Position numbers and translations under genes: made by a program. Below the pieces are notes generated by a model. That model was not told where the DNA came from, did no database searches, and saw only the letters and a program-made list of their open reading frames with translations. Shown in pieces: positions 27,608 to 36,358 of a stretch of DNA of 64,000 bases. The stretch's first letter is position 1. Every line of letters begins with the position of its first letter. The stretch covers positions 806,001 through 870,000 of the forward strand of contig NZ_JBHULI010000024.1 in assembly GCF_042684365.1 (NCBI RefSeq), in the 5' to 3' direction. The DNA is from Gracilimonas halophila. Its GTDB lineage: Bacteria; Bacteroidota; Rhodothermia; Balneolales; Balneolaceae.

Positions 27608-27675
27608 TTGAGAATTGATAGGGTGATTATGCTTAAATCAGGCAATATCAACCTATCACTTTATCAACTCTCAAC
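27608..27675. repeat. Imperfect inverted repeat between convergent genes
   Basis: Arms at 27608-27628 (GTTGAGAATTGATAGGGTGAT) and 27655-27675 pair over 21 positions with three mismatches or wobbles. The right arm continues with repeats of the word CAACTCTCAA up to the start of the next gene. It may double as a terminator; it also resembles other word-repeat hairpins in this window. Confidence 0.6.
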
Positions 27676-27684
27676 GCTCAACTC

Positions 27685-28833
27685 TCAATCAACCATCCAC
27701 TTATATACCCGGTACGTCTTAGCTATCTTGCAACCCAACGCCTCCAGGCTGCGGCGCATGATCCAGTTCTTTTCACTTACAAAACCACCTTCCAGCATTT
27801 TCAGGTTTGGATAGTGTTTCTTCGTCCATCGAAAGCCTTCAATAAAAACCAATGCTTCCAATCCCCTACCCCGGAATCTCGGATCGGTACCGAAAGCAAG
27901 CGGACGGAATTTATGAGCTCTGCTTTTAAAGCCGATCACCTTTGTCATTTGCCACCACTTTAATTTTCCATTGGTTTGTGCTGATATTTCATGCAGGTCC
28001 GGAACACTTACTAAAAATGAGGCTGGCTCCCTATCCACAAACGCGATGGGTGAAGTTTCCGGCATCAGTACCGGCTTGAGTTTTTTGATCATTTGCCGGA
28101 TCGTTTCCTGACTAATTCCAATGAATTCTTCTTCCCTTTCCTGTATCACCTGGTTGCTGAATGCACGGTTGTAGATCTTCCGAATAAGCTCTCCATCCCT
28201 TTCCAGGTTTTTTTTATCAATGGGGCGGATCTCGATCGAATCCTTAGACTTTAACCGCTCCGTAATTTTAACCAGTCGCTCAGGCATCGGCTGACTCAGA
28301 TCCAGCTGATACATATACAGGTCATCGAATTTTTCCGGGGAAGTGGATTCGATCAGCCTCTCATAATACTCATGGTGATAAAGCATTCCATACACGTTAT
28401 GATCATGAAATCCATTGATGAGAACTCCCCAAAAAGTATCATTTTCACCAAAATTAATTGGCCCCCTGAAACCGGTGTATCCTCTCTCCTTATGCCATTC
28501 TTTAGCGAAACCGATCATATGTTCTGCGATCCCGATACGGTTCTCCATCTCAATAAATCCGATTCCGCCTAATTTTGGATCATATCGCTCATCTTTTTCA
28601 GGATCGGTAAACAGAGCAAACCTACCCACCGCATGATCTTTGTAGTAGACCAAAAAACGTTCACACTCACCGCCTTTTTCAAATCGCTCATTCTTCTTAC
28701 GATTAAAAATATTTTCAACTTCAAACCTAAACGGTGGTCGATACCATTCACTATTCTGATACAGACGCTCAGGCAGTTTATGAAACGCCTCTATCTGTTT
28801 TTGAGATTCAATTTTTTGGATCTGAAAAGACAT
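27685..28833 (-). CDS. GNAT-fold protein of unknown substrate
   Basis: The 382-residue protein appears to contain two GNAT-like halves. The first has FLVYYKDHAVGRFALFTDPE and RGYTGFRGPINFGENDTFWG. The second has IAFVDREPASFLVSVPDLHE and the acetyl-CoA-loop-like DPRFRGRGLEALVFIEGF (about 318-335). The C-terminal LEGGFVSEKNWIMRRSLEALGCKIAKTYRVYK is the usual beta6-alpha4-beta7 end. No signal peptide is present. It belongs to a widespread group of about 380-residue proteins with no assigned function that I can name. Confidence 0.75.
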   Translation of the reverse strand: MSFQIQKIESQKQIEAFHKLPERLYQNSEWYRPPFRFEVENIFNRKKNERFEKGGECERFLVYYKDHAVGRFALFTDPEKDERYDPKLGGIGFIEMENRIGIAEHMIGFAKEWHKERGYTGFRGPINFGENDTFWGVLINGFHDHNVYGMLYHHEYYERLIESTSPEKFDDLYMYQLDLSQPMPERLVKITERLKSKDSIEIRPIDKKNLERDGELIRKIYNRAFSNQVIQEREEEFIGISQETIRQMIKKLKPVLMPETSPIAFVDREPASFLVSVPDLHEISAQTNGKLKWWQMTKVIGFKSRAHKFRPLAFGTDPRFRGRGLEALVFIEGFRWTKKHYPNLKMLEGGFVSEKNWIMRRSLEALGCKIAKTYRVYKWMVD

Positions 28834-28909
28834 GTTCTTTTACTACAGAAGTTTATAGATTCAGGTTGAAGGTAAATCTCTGAAATTAAGAACCCAAGCC
28901 CGGTTTAAC

Positions 28910-29365
28910 GTGGATAAAAAAAATGGGAAAATTGTAGTTACAACTTTGCTGGCACTTTCATGTGTAATCAGCAGTGTAATACTTGCAGCTTCTCCTTCCC
29001 ACAAAAGTTTTAACCTTGATACTGCCGCTCAGCTTGACTCCCTGCTCAATGTCCATATTCATAATTCACTGATCACTCCGCAACAGGTCAGAGTATCTTC
29101 TATACAAGTTGATACCTCCCTAACGCGTAAGGAATATAGACTTCGGGTGCCTTCACGATTTTCAAAAACGATGTTTCATATTGGTTTGCACGATGACCTG
29201 AACCGTTTTGATATTGAAACGCCGGCTAAAATTCTATTTCCATCCCGGGATATGCACATTTATGTATACTATAAAGGTACCGTACTTCGAACGATCCGTT
29301 TAACCACAGATACCGATCTCGATACCCTAAAGATCAATAGTATAGAAACACAATTAGATCAATAA
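28910..29365 (+). CDS. Membrane-anchored hypothetical protein
   Basis: A 151-residue protein with a GTG start (28910), short basic N-terminus (MDKKNGK) and one hydrophobic segment (residues about 8-30). The rest is soluble and beta-rich, with a threonine/aspartate-rich end (RLTTDTDLDTLKIN). I do not recognise the family. Its stop overlaps the lipase start by one base (TAATG), so the two are translationally coupled and may work together. Confidence 0.7.
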   Translation: MDKKNGKIVVTTLLALSCVISSVILAASPSHKSFNLDTAAQLDSLLNVHIHNSLITPQQVRVSSIQVDTSLTRKEYRLRVPSRFSKTMFHIGLHDDLNRFDIETPAKILFPSRDMHIYVYYKGTVLRTIRLTTDTDLDTLKINSIETQLDQ

Positions 29366-30216
29366 TGCCGGACCGATCTGCCATACTGAAACGATTTGAG
29401 CTGAAAGAATATCCGCAACCCGAATTGTTAAAGCTCAAATATCCCATATTTCTCTGCCATGGATATGGTGCTATTGGTTCCGTGATTAAATCCGGGCCCC
29501 TTCATGATCCATGCATGAAAATTCGGGAACACGGGGTGGTATCCATTGCACCCAATATAGTTCCTTATGCCAGAATTGAAACAAGAGCAGAAAATTGGGT
29601 GAAGCTGATACATGCCTTTTGTGAGGATCACGGCTATGAAAAAGTAAATGTTGTTACGCACAGTATGGGTGGACTCGATATGCGATGTGCTCTTTCAAAA
29701 ATGGATGTGGCTGATCGGGTTGAAAGCCTTACCACCATCGCTACACCTCATCATGGCTCAAGTCTTGCGGACCTCGTCTTGAAAGCTCCGGAGTTACTGA
29801 CCGAAAAACTAAGCCTCGTTTTTGATTGGTTTGGTGATAATGTATTCCCAAAAACAAAAAGCGATGCCCTGGGTTCGCTGGAGCAGTTAACGTGTTCTTA
29901 TGTAACAAAGGTTTTCAACCCTGAGCATCCTGATGTAGAGAACGTTACCTATTATTCGTACAGTGCAGCCGTTGGCAAAGGCACCAAATATTCCATCAAT
30001 CCGGTACTTAAATTTCAGAATATTCAGATCTTTGAAAAGGAAGGGGATAATGACGCTTTTGTATCCACAGAAAGTGCGAAGTGGGGCACTCATCTCGAAA
30101 CTGTACCACTATCTCATTTAGCCCAGATGCATCTTCAGATGAATAAGGAGAGCAAAAAGATCTACGATCAGTTCTGGATCAATGTGATCAAACGATTAGC
30201 TGAAAACGGGCATTGA
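29365..30216 (+). CDS. Lipase/esterase, alpha/beta hydrolase
   Basis: The 283-residue hydrolase resembles triacylglycerol lipases. The oxyanion segment is PIFLCHGYGAIGS (about 28-40). The nucleophile Ser is in VVTHSMGGLDMR (about 98), with the lipase GHSMGG-type elbow, followed by SLTTIATPHHGSSLADLV (about 121-138), a classic lipase element. The C-terminal part has GDNDAFVSTESAKWG (probable catalytic Asp) and PLSHLAQMH (probable catalytic His). No signal peptide is visible. It is coupled to the upstream anchored protein and converges with surE without a gap. Confidence 0.85.
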   Translation: MPDRSAILKRFELKEYPQPELLKLKYPIFLCHGYGAIGSVIKSGPLHDPCMKIREHGVVSIAPNIVPYARIETRAENWVKLIHAFCEDHGYEKVNVVTHSMGGLDMRCALSKMDVADRVESLTTIATPHHGSSLADLVLKAPELLTEKLSLVFDWFGDNVFPKTKSDALGSLEQLTCSYVTKVFNPEHPDVENVTYYSYSAAVGKGTKYSINPVLKFQNIQIFEKEGDNDAFVSTESAKWGTHLETVPLSHLAQMHLQMNKESKKIYDQFWINVIKRLAENGH

Positions 30217-30987
30217 TCACTCATTCAAACTCTTATCATCCACATTTTCGAGCAGATTGTAAGCTGTAAGATCATATTGAATGGGTGTTACTGAAGCTTT
30301 CCCATCATTCAGTACATGAATATCCGAGTCCTTGCCTTCATCCAGTAACTCAAATTTACCGGTGAGCCAATAGTAGGCGCGATTAAATGGATCGGTGCGA
30401 CTTTCGTACTCTTCCACATACCGGCTGTCGGCTTGTCGGGTCCATTTGATACCGGTGAATTCCCCTGCCGGAGCATTCACGTTCAGCGTAATTCCCCGGG
30501 GCAAGCCATTTTTAAGTACAAAACTGATCACGCGCCGGGCTGCCTCCTGACATCCCCTCAGATTGGCATCTTCACTAAACTCAGTACAACTCACAGCTAT
30601 GGATGGATAGCCCAGTATAGTGCCTTCTGTAGCCGCACTTACCGTTCCTGAATACATGATGTTGATTCCGGCATTGCTTCCATGATTGATCCCACTCACC
30701 ACAAGATCTGGTTTTCGATCCAAAAGCTGACCATGAGCCAATTTCACGCAATCGGCCGGAGTTCCGTTTACGGCTTCTCCCTGGAATTTATCAGCAACAG
30801 TAAACTTACTGGCGCGTAACGGAACCTGAATAGTGATGGAATGTCCGACCGCACTTTGTTCTTTATCGGGTGCCACAATGTACACGTCTCCGAATTCGGA
30901 GGCTACTTCTGCGAGTGCTTTTATACCTGGTGAGAAAATACCGTCGTCGTTACTTACTAAAATGAAAGGTCTTTTTGATTCACTCAT
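30217..30987 (-). CDS. surE: 5'/3'-nucleotidase SurE
   Basis: The 256-residue phosphatase begins with ILVSNDDGIFSPGIKAL (about 9-25), whose Asp-Asp pair binds the metal. YIVAPDKEQSAVGHSIT, VNGTPADCVKLA and VVSGINHGSNAGINIMYSGT (about 96-115) follow, all signature elements of SurE. It dephosphorylates nucleoside monophosphates. It overlaps panB by 4 bases in an operon with panB and fabZ. Its stop abuts the convergent lipase stop. Confidence 0.96.
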   Translation of the reverse strand: MSESKRPFILVSNDDGIFSPGIKALAEVASEFGDVYIVAPDKEQSAVGHSITIQVPLRASKFTVADKFQGEAVNGTPADCVKLAHGQLLDRKPDLVVSGINHGSNAGINIMYSGTVSAATEGTILGYPSIAVSCTEFSEDANLRGCQEAARRVISFVLKNGLPRGITLNVNAPAGEFTGIKWTRQADSRYVEEYESRTDPFNRAYYWLTGKFELLDEGKDSDIHVLNDGKASVTPIQYDLTAYNLLENVDDKSLNE

Positions 30988-31814
30988 TCGCCGTACTGCT
31001 CGTCTTTATTTGGAAAATCTTTGTTCTTAACGTCTTTGATATAACTCTGAACCGCATCGGTCATAACTGAATTCAGATCTGCATAACGACGTAAAAATCG
31101 AGGGTTGAATTCTTTATTAAGTCCCAGCATATCATGAAGCACCAACACCTGGCCGTCACAAGAAGGTCCGGCACCTATCCCAATAGTTGGAATAGATAAT
31201 TCTGCCGTAACTTTTTCAGCAAGATGGGCGGGAATCTTTTCAAGCACTAAAGAAAAACATCCGGCTTCTTCAAGCAATTTTGCATCACGTATCAACTCAT
31301 CTGCCTCATCATCTTCAGTAGCACGGACTTTATAGGTACCGAATTTATAAATGCTTTGCGGGGTGAGTCCCAGATGCCCCATAACAGGAATTCCGGCATC
31401 CACAATACGCTTTACGGTATCTACAATATATTTACCACCCTCCATTTTTACGGCGTGAGCTCCGGCCTCCTTCATCATACGTCCTGAACTTATCAGTGCC
31501 TCTTTAGTGGTTACCTGATAACTCATAAATGGAAGATCAGCGATCACTAAGGCACGGTCCACACCGCGAACTACGCATGATGTGTGGTAGATCATGTGTT
31601 CGAGCGTCATTGGAACAGTCGTCTCGTGCCCTGCCATAACGTTACTGGCAGAATCACCTACCAGAATGATCTCGATACCGGCCTGATCAATAATTTGTGC
31701 CATAGTGAAATCATACGCCGTAAGCATGGAGATCTTCTCTCCTTTCGACTTCATATCCACTACGGTTTGAGTGGTTATTTTTGCCGGTTTAGCCGAAGAC
31801 TTTTGGGTACTCAT
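30984..31814 (-). CDS. panB: 3-methyl-2-oxobutanoate hydroxymethyltransferase
   Basis: This enzyme makes ketopantoate from 2-oxoisovalerate and methylene-tetrahydrofolate, the first pantothenate step. The 276-residue TIM barrel contains ISMLTAYDFTMAQIID, VGDSASNVMAGHETTVPMTL (metal Asp), AVKMEGG, PVMGHLGLTPQS and TIGIGAGPSCDGQVLVLHD. It is coupled to fabZ and surE by 4-base overlaps. Together with coaX and coaBC it supplies the CoA pathway. Confidence 0.96.
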   Translation of the reverse strand: MSTQKSSAKPAKITTQTVVDMKSKGEKISMLTAYDFTMAQIIDQAGIEIILVGDSASNVMAGHETTVPMTLEHMIYHTSCVVRGVDRALVIADLPFMSYQVTTKEALISSGRMMKEAGAHAVKMEGGKYIVDTVKRIVDAGIPVMGHLGLTPQSIYKFGTYKVRATEDDEADELIRDAKLLEEAGCFSLVLEKIPAHLAEKVTAELSIPTIGIGAGPSCDGQVLVLHDMLGLNKEFNPRFLRRYADLNSVMTDAVQSYIKDVKNKDFPNKDEQYGE

Positions 31815-32248
31815 ACCTTCTCCCTTGGTACCAGCGCAGCAGAAGCTTCCAGTTCACAGGCCACTTTACCGTCAACGGTTGCTTTACCCATCATGGTAAC
31901 AAAATTTCTTTTTTTACTACCCAGTTCAACTTCCAGCATCAGCTGATCTCCAGGCACCACTTGTTTCCTGAATTTACACTTATTGATGCCTGTAAATACC
32001 ATCAGGGTTTCCTGTGGATCATCCGCTTGTTGTGTCATCAACATAATGGCACCGGCCTGAGCTAATGCCTCCACCTGAAGCACTCCCGGCATGATCGGCT
32101 GTCCCGGAAAATGTCCGTTGAAGAATTCTTCATTTGCGGACACATTTTTATATGCTTTGATACTCGTTTCATCCAATTCCAGTACGCGATCCACCAATAA
32201 AAAAGGATACCGATGAGGAAGTACTTTTTTAATTTCTTCTATGTTCAT
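31811..32248 (-). CDS. fabZ: 3-hydroxyacyl-ACP dehydratase FabZ
   Basis: A hotdog-fold dehydratase of 145 residues for fatty acid elongation. VLPHRYPFLLVDRVLELD (about 9-26) carries the catalytic His, and NGHFPGQPIMPGVLQVEALAQ (about 44-64) carries the catalytic Glu. In many Bacteroidota FabZ is fused to LpxC; here it stands alone, which fits a Balneolota-like genome. It is the first gene of the fabZ-panB-surE unit. Confidence 0.94.
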   Translation of the reverse strand: MNIEEIKKVLPHRYPFLLVDRVLELDETSIKAYKNVSANEEFFNGHFPGQPIMPGVLQVEALAQAGAIMLMTQQADDPQETLMVFTGINKCKFRKQVVPGDQLMLEVELGSKKRNFVTMMGKATVDGKVACELEASAALVPREKV

Positions 32249-32287
32249 TGAACTATTGTGTTGTTTGTTAGAGTGATGAATATACCA

Positions 32288-32977
32288 TTATTGAACCACT
32301 CCTACATAAACGTAGGCAATTCCGCCCGTTAGCTTTACAGCGCGACGGCTTTCAAAGGCTCCGGATTCATCCATTAGGTCTAAAAATTTATCTCCTGCCG
32401 GAAATTTTGCACTTGTTCGGGGAAGATATGTATAAGCTTCCCGATTACCGCTTAACCATCCACCAATGGCAGGCATAATGTGTTGGCTATATAATTCGTA
32501 GGGAAATTTCATTAGGCCTTTAGGCTGGCCAAATTCAAGCACCACTACCCTGCCCCCCGGCTTTACCACACGAGCCATATCTTTTAGCGCCACAACGGGA
32601 TCATCCACATTCCGGATTCCAAAAGCTATACTGGCGATGTCGAATTTATCATCTTCATAGGGAAGATTCATAGCGTCCGCCACTTCAAAATCGATCTTGA
32701 GCCCTTCTTCTTCAGCTTTGGCAGGAGCCGGTTCTATCATGGGGGCACAGAAATCAGTACCCATCACATATCCCGGATCACCCACTGTTTTCTTGAATTC
32801 GATAGCAAGATCGCCGGTTCCGGTGGCACAATCCAATACATGATCCCCTTCATGGGCTCCGCTTTCCAATACGGCTTTTTTTCTCCAAGCATGGTGTACG
32901 CCAAACGATAAAACACTGTTTATCCGATCATAATCATCGGCGATATCGGCAAACATGGTTCTTACTTTTTCACTCAT
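32288..32977 (-). CDS. menG: Demethylmenaquinone methyltransferase
   Basis: A SAM-dependent methyltransferase of the UbiE/MenG family, 229 residues. MFADIADDYDRINSVLSFGV (about 8-27) is the family signature. The SAM motif is VLDCATGTGDLAIE (about 46-59), then IASIAFGIRNVDDPVVAL and GGRVVVLEFGQPKG. The last step of menaquinone synthesis is the likely role, in line with the type B succinate dehydrogenase. Confidence 0.93.
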   Translation of the reverse strand: MSEKVRTMFADIADDYDRINSVLSFGVHHAWRKKAVLESGAHEGDHVLDCATGTGDLAIEFKKTVGDPGYVMGTDFCAPMIEPAPAKAEEEGLKIDFEVADAMNLPYEDDKFDIASIAFGIRNVDDPVVALKDMARVVKPGGRVVVLEFGQPKGLMKFPYELYSQHIMPAIGGWLSGNREAYTYLPRTSAKFPAGDKFLDLMDESGAFESRRAVKLTGGIAYVYVGVVQ

Positions 32978-33108
32978 AGAATTTAGTTGATTTCACTTTT
33001 GCTCATAGAACCATAAACAGGCTGTAATGATTCTTTTTTTCAGGATTGAAAGATAAAGAATTATGGGACATGGATATTGCAGATTATGACCAAGTTCTGA
33101 AAGCAAGA

Positions 33109-33729
33109 TTATCCGACAAGTTCTACTAAATGATCTGTTTTATTTAACTCAACAGCCTCAAATTTTCCGGCCTTCCAGGTTAGCCGGTTAATCGCTCCAT
33201 TCTGATGTTCGATCTTGTGCATATTGTGAAGCCCGTATCCCAGCCACTCTGAGAGTAGAATGCGTGTTAGCCGACCATGGATCATAAAGACGATGTACTC
33301 TTCTTTTGATGATTCCAGTACCTCCACAACTTTGCTGTTGGCGCGGGTGAAGGTTTGTAGGGGTGACTCCCCTTTTTCAGGAGCAAAATCGACATTTCCT
33401 CCCTTCCACTGTTCATGCACTTCCATCACCTGTTCCTGGATCTCGGTAAATACTTTTCCCTCCATGATCCCAAAATCAATTTCATCCAGTTCAGGGTATT
33501 TTTCGATCTTAAGTTTTCTTTGCTCAGCTAAAGGTTGTACCGTTTCATGGGTTCGCCGCAAACCGCTTGCTACAATTTTCTGGATATTGAAAGGCTCAAG
33601 AGCATCGCAGATCGCTTTCGCCTGCAATCTTCCCAATTCATTGATAGAGGCATCCAGACTTCTCCCCTGAATGATGCTCGCTTTGTTGTTGTCGGTCTCT
33701 CCATGACGAATAAAGAACAGTTGCTTCAT
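33109..33729 (-). CDS. Histidine phosphatase family protein
   Basis: The 206-residue phosphatase has the phosphohistidine motif LFFIRHGETDNN (His8) and the second site ASGLRRTHETVQPL. The general acid is ELDEIDFGIMEGK, and the second His is in FMIHGRLTRILL (His about 150). The substrate could be a sugar phosphate, phosphoglycerate or alpha-ribazole phosphate; sequence alone does not decide. Confidence 0.9.
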   Translation of the reverse strand: MKQLFFIRHGETDNNKASIIQGRSLDASINELGRLQAKAICDALEPFNIQKIVASGLRRTHETVQPLAEQRKLKIEKYPELDEIDFGIMEGKVFTEIQEQVMEVHEQWKGGNVDFAPEKGESPLQTFTRANSKVVEVLESSKEEYIVFMIHGRLTRILLSEWLGYGLHNMHKIEHQNGAINRLTWKAGKFEAVELNKTDHLVELVG

Positions 33730-33744
33730 ATAAGCTTGGTCCCC

Positions 33745-34425
33745 TTACTTATCCTTTTTCTTTTGTTTGTGATAGTTGACGATACGCACCAGCTCTTTTT
33801 CCATTTCATTTACCTCACCCGTCAGGATGCCATATTTCATTCCATATCGGATCAAAAGCATATTCAAAACCCGGTCTTCCTTGGAAATCTTTGGCAACCC
33901 AAAAAACTTCTTTCGTGCAAATTCGATCGTCAATCTTAGTAAACCTACTTTAAATAGGAAGAACAGGATCAACCCATACCAAATGGCATTGAATTCAACA
34001 GATATGCCCATCCCTGAAATGATCTCTCCAAAACTGATCCCAATTAAAAACAAAGCTGAAACCCCATATACAACCCCGTCTCTATTTAATAATTTTGCTA
34101 CTGGAGTGGAAGTCACATTCACAAAAACGCCGGTATTAAAATACCAAAAGAAATAAAAAACCAAGGATATCGCAGCAGCCAACCAGGGAGTGATTCCAAA
34201 AAATGCCAAAATGAAGAACAGTATTAAAGAAAACCCATCAGAGCTTTTTACCCATGCATCGGTTTCTTGTATAACCCTCTCCAATGAACGGTGTTTAAAT
34301 AAGCCGGGTACATAGTTTTCTATTCCATCTCTTGTAATATGATACCAGTTTCCATTTGACGTGGTGATCCCGTCAGGGAGCTCTAGCATCTGCCAGTTAA
34401 AACGACCTCTTTTAAAATTATCCAT
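33745..34425 (-). CDS. Multi-pass membrane protein, unknown
   Basis: I use the ATG at 34425 (226 residues); the frame could open two codons earlier at a TTG. The N-terminal 60 residues are soluble (MLELPDGITTSNGNWYHITR). Four hydrophobic helices follow (about 65-80, 83-103, 115-140, 145-165), then a basic C-terminal cytoplasmic tail of helical character ending KKKDK. No family is recognised. It sits between the histidine phosphatase and comF on the same strand. Confidence 0.7.
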   Translation of the reverse strand: MDNFKRGRFNWQMLELPDGITTSNGNWYHITRDGIENYVPGLFKHRSLERVIQETDAWVKSSDGFSLILFFILAFFGITPWLAAAISLVFYFFWYFNTGVFVNVTSTPVAKLLNRDGVVYGVSALFLIGISFGEIISGMGISVEFNAIWYGLILFFLFKVGLLRLTIEFARKKFFGLPKISKEDRVLNMLLIRYGMKYGILTGEVNEMEKELVRIVNYHKQKKKDK

Positions 34426-34455
34426 ACCCAAATATAGGCACTAAAATACACTGAT

Positions 34456-35160
34456 TCAGGCTTGAGCTGCGGTAGCGATCATTATTTCACCTGATCCTGC
34501 TTTTTTCAATTCTGAACTCAGCTCAAAAGTAGTGGCCCCGGTGGTAAATACGTCGTCTATGATCACACAAAGAACATCTTTAACTCTTTCAGGTTCAATA
34601 ACCTGAAATGCTCCATCAATATTCTTTCTGCGTTTTTCGAGTGAGAAGCCCGTTTGGGTACCCGTATTTTTTATTCTTTGAATGACATCCTTTTTCAGGA
34701 TATAAAGACCAGTAACTTCTGCTACACCTTCGGCAATATAAAAAGCCTGATTGTAACCTCTCATCCTGCGTTTTTTCGGATAAAGAGGAACCGGAAGCAA
34801 ACAGACTTTTCGATCTTTTATCCGGTTCATGAAGTGTGGATTCCTCAATAAACTCTTCCCTAACTGCCTTCCTATATCCACGCCCACACCGGTGAGCCTG
34901 TGATATTTAAGCTGATGAAGCAATTCCTGCAAATATCCGCCTTTGTCAAAATTCCAAAGCGCATGCTGCAAATAGACTCCCTCGGGTAACATAGCGTCAC
35001 TTGTTGAACCCTTTCCCGGCCGGTAAGCTTCTTCAAATTTATCATTCAGACAGTTGTGGCATACAAAATTCTCGTTTGTTGCTAATCTCAATCCACAAAC
35101 CGTGCATACTTTGGGAAACAATATTTCTGATATTCCCTCTGTAAATTTTTTTAAAAACAT
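34456..35160 (-). CDS. ComF family phosphoribosyltransferase-like protein
   Basis: The 234-residue protein has an N-terminal four-Cys zinc site (CTVCGLRLATNENFVCHNC, about 18-36). A PRTase-type C-terminal half follows, with the PRPP motif VIIDDVFTTGATTFELS (about 196-212). The basic motif KKRRMRGYNQAFYIAEGVAE is typical. ComF/GntX proteins support DNA uptake in competent bacteria and occur widely with unclear roles elsewhere. Confidence 0.9.
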   Translation of the reverse strand: MFLKKFTEGISEILFPKVCTVCGLRLATNENFVCHNCLNDKFEEAYRPGKGSTSDAMLPEGVYLQHALWNFDKGGYLQELLHQLKYHRLTGVGVDIGRQLGKSLLRNPHFMNRIKDRKVCLLPVPLYPKKRRMRGYNQAFYIAEGVAEVTGLYILKKDVIQRIKNTGTQTGFSLEKRRKNIDGAFQVIEPERVKDVLCVIIDDVFTTGATTFELSSELKKAGSGEIMIATAAQA

Positions 35161-35259
35161 GCATTAACCTAAATTGATTAAAGGCAAAAGTTTGCTTTTC
35201 CTATCAACATTAATTACTTAGCTTCTTATAATTTTGTACGCAGACCTAAATCATTCCCT

Positions 35260-36342
35260 ATGTCTCTAGGAAAAGACCTCGCTACCATACGAAAAAGTCA
35301 AAATCTCTCGCTTGAGGATATACAAAATGCGATAAAAATTCCTCTTGATACGATCAAAAGTATTGAAAGCGGAACTATTTTTGACGATCAAACAACGAAT
35401 AAAACCTATGTTCGAAGTTTTGTTCGAAGTTATGCCAAGGTATTAAAACTTGATGATGATGATGTTGTCCAGGCACTGGATGAAATGGAAGCCGGCACTT
35501 ATTCAGGCAGTTTAGTAGCGGGCAGCGATTCTCCTGAAGATTACACCGCAACTTCTGAAATTCAGATTCAGGAAGAAGATCCGGCTAATTCCGATCCCGC
35601 TGTCTTTGAAACAGGGAGGTCAATTTCAGCACCTGAACCCACTAAAAAATCTACCCAGTCTAAAAAACCATCATCTGGTCCTGAGATCAACAGTATTAAT
35701 TGGGCTGATATGGGACGCAAATTCACCACAGCCGGCAAAAGTTCCAAAGTTTGGATCATGATCTCCTTTTTAATTGTAATTGGCCTCATTGCCGGTTCTA
35801 CATATATTTTTTGGGATGATATTACCTCTATTTTTCAAGAGCCCTCCGAACCTCAAGAGGAAATTTCAGATCCATCCTTAGATCAGGAAGCCATAATTCC
35901 TACTCCTATAGATTCTACAACGGTTGGTGAGCAGGGATCTCAGAATAATTCCAATGGACAAAGTCTAATACCGAATGAACCTATTACACTTGGTGACACG
36001 CTCACGCTTTCGGTCTATGCGGCTTATGGACAATTAGAGCCTGTAAGGGTTACCAGCGATTATAACTGGCGTACTAACCCTTTTTGGATGGAGGAAGGTC
36101 AAGCTCACTATTTTGATTTCAGGGATACCCTATTGATAAGAGGACAATACAGCCGGATGTTGTTACTTTTCAACGGACACGTAATCGAAAACCCCCGACA
36201 AAATTATTTTGATACTGCCTTTAATTCTATCATGATTACCCGATCGGTGTTAAACCAACCGGAATATTTAGCACCACCCCCGCGGGAATTTCCATTGGAG
36301 ATAGGACCTCCCGACAGCACCGTATATCGAATCAGATATTAG
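35260..36342 (+). CDS. RodZ-like helix-turn-helix membrane protein
   Basis: The 360-residue protein has an N-terminal HTH_25-type domain (LATIRKSQNLSLEDIQNAIK, about 7-26, with VRSFVRSYAKVLKLDDDDVV). A Ser/Pro/Glu-rich linker follows, then one membrane helix (about 166-186) and a periplasmic part that ends in a beta-rich C-terminal domain. This layout is that of RodZ, which couples MreB to cell-wall synthesis. The periplasmic linker is rich in Pro, Gln and Glu. It is located 16 bases before ligA. Confidence 0.8.
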   Translation: MSLGKDLATIRKSQNLSLEDIQNAIKIPLDTIKSIESGTIFDDQTTNKTYVRSFVRSYAKVLKLDDDDVVQALDEMEAGTYSGSLVAGSDSPEDYTATSEIQIQEEDPANSDPAVFETGRSISAPEPTKKSTQSKKPSSGPEINSINWADMGRKFTTAGKSSKVWIMISFLIVIGLIAGSTYIFWDDITSIFQEPSEPQEEISDPSLDQEAIIPTPIDSTTVGEQGSQNNSNGQSLIPNEPITLGDTLTLSVYAAYGQLEPVRVTSDYNWRTNPFWMEEGQAHYFDFRDTLLIRGQYSRMLLLFNGHVIENPRQNYFDTAFNSIMITRSVLNQPEYLAPPPREFPLEIGPPDSTVYRIRY

Positions 36343-36358
36343 TAGACAGATCTTTTCT

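Noticed and set aside
29903..29930. TGTAACAA inside the lipase gene as a further ECF box
   Set aside because: It is coding sequence and the downstream box is absent.
33070..33129. 19-codon plus-strand frame between histidine phosphatase and menG
   Set aside because: Too short, no similarity recognised, partly overlapping the 3' end of the phosphatase gene.
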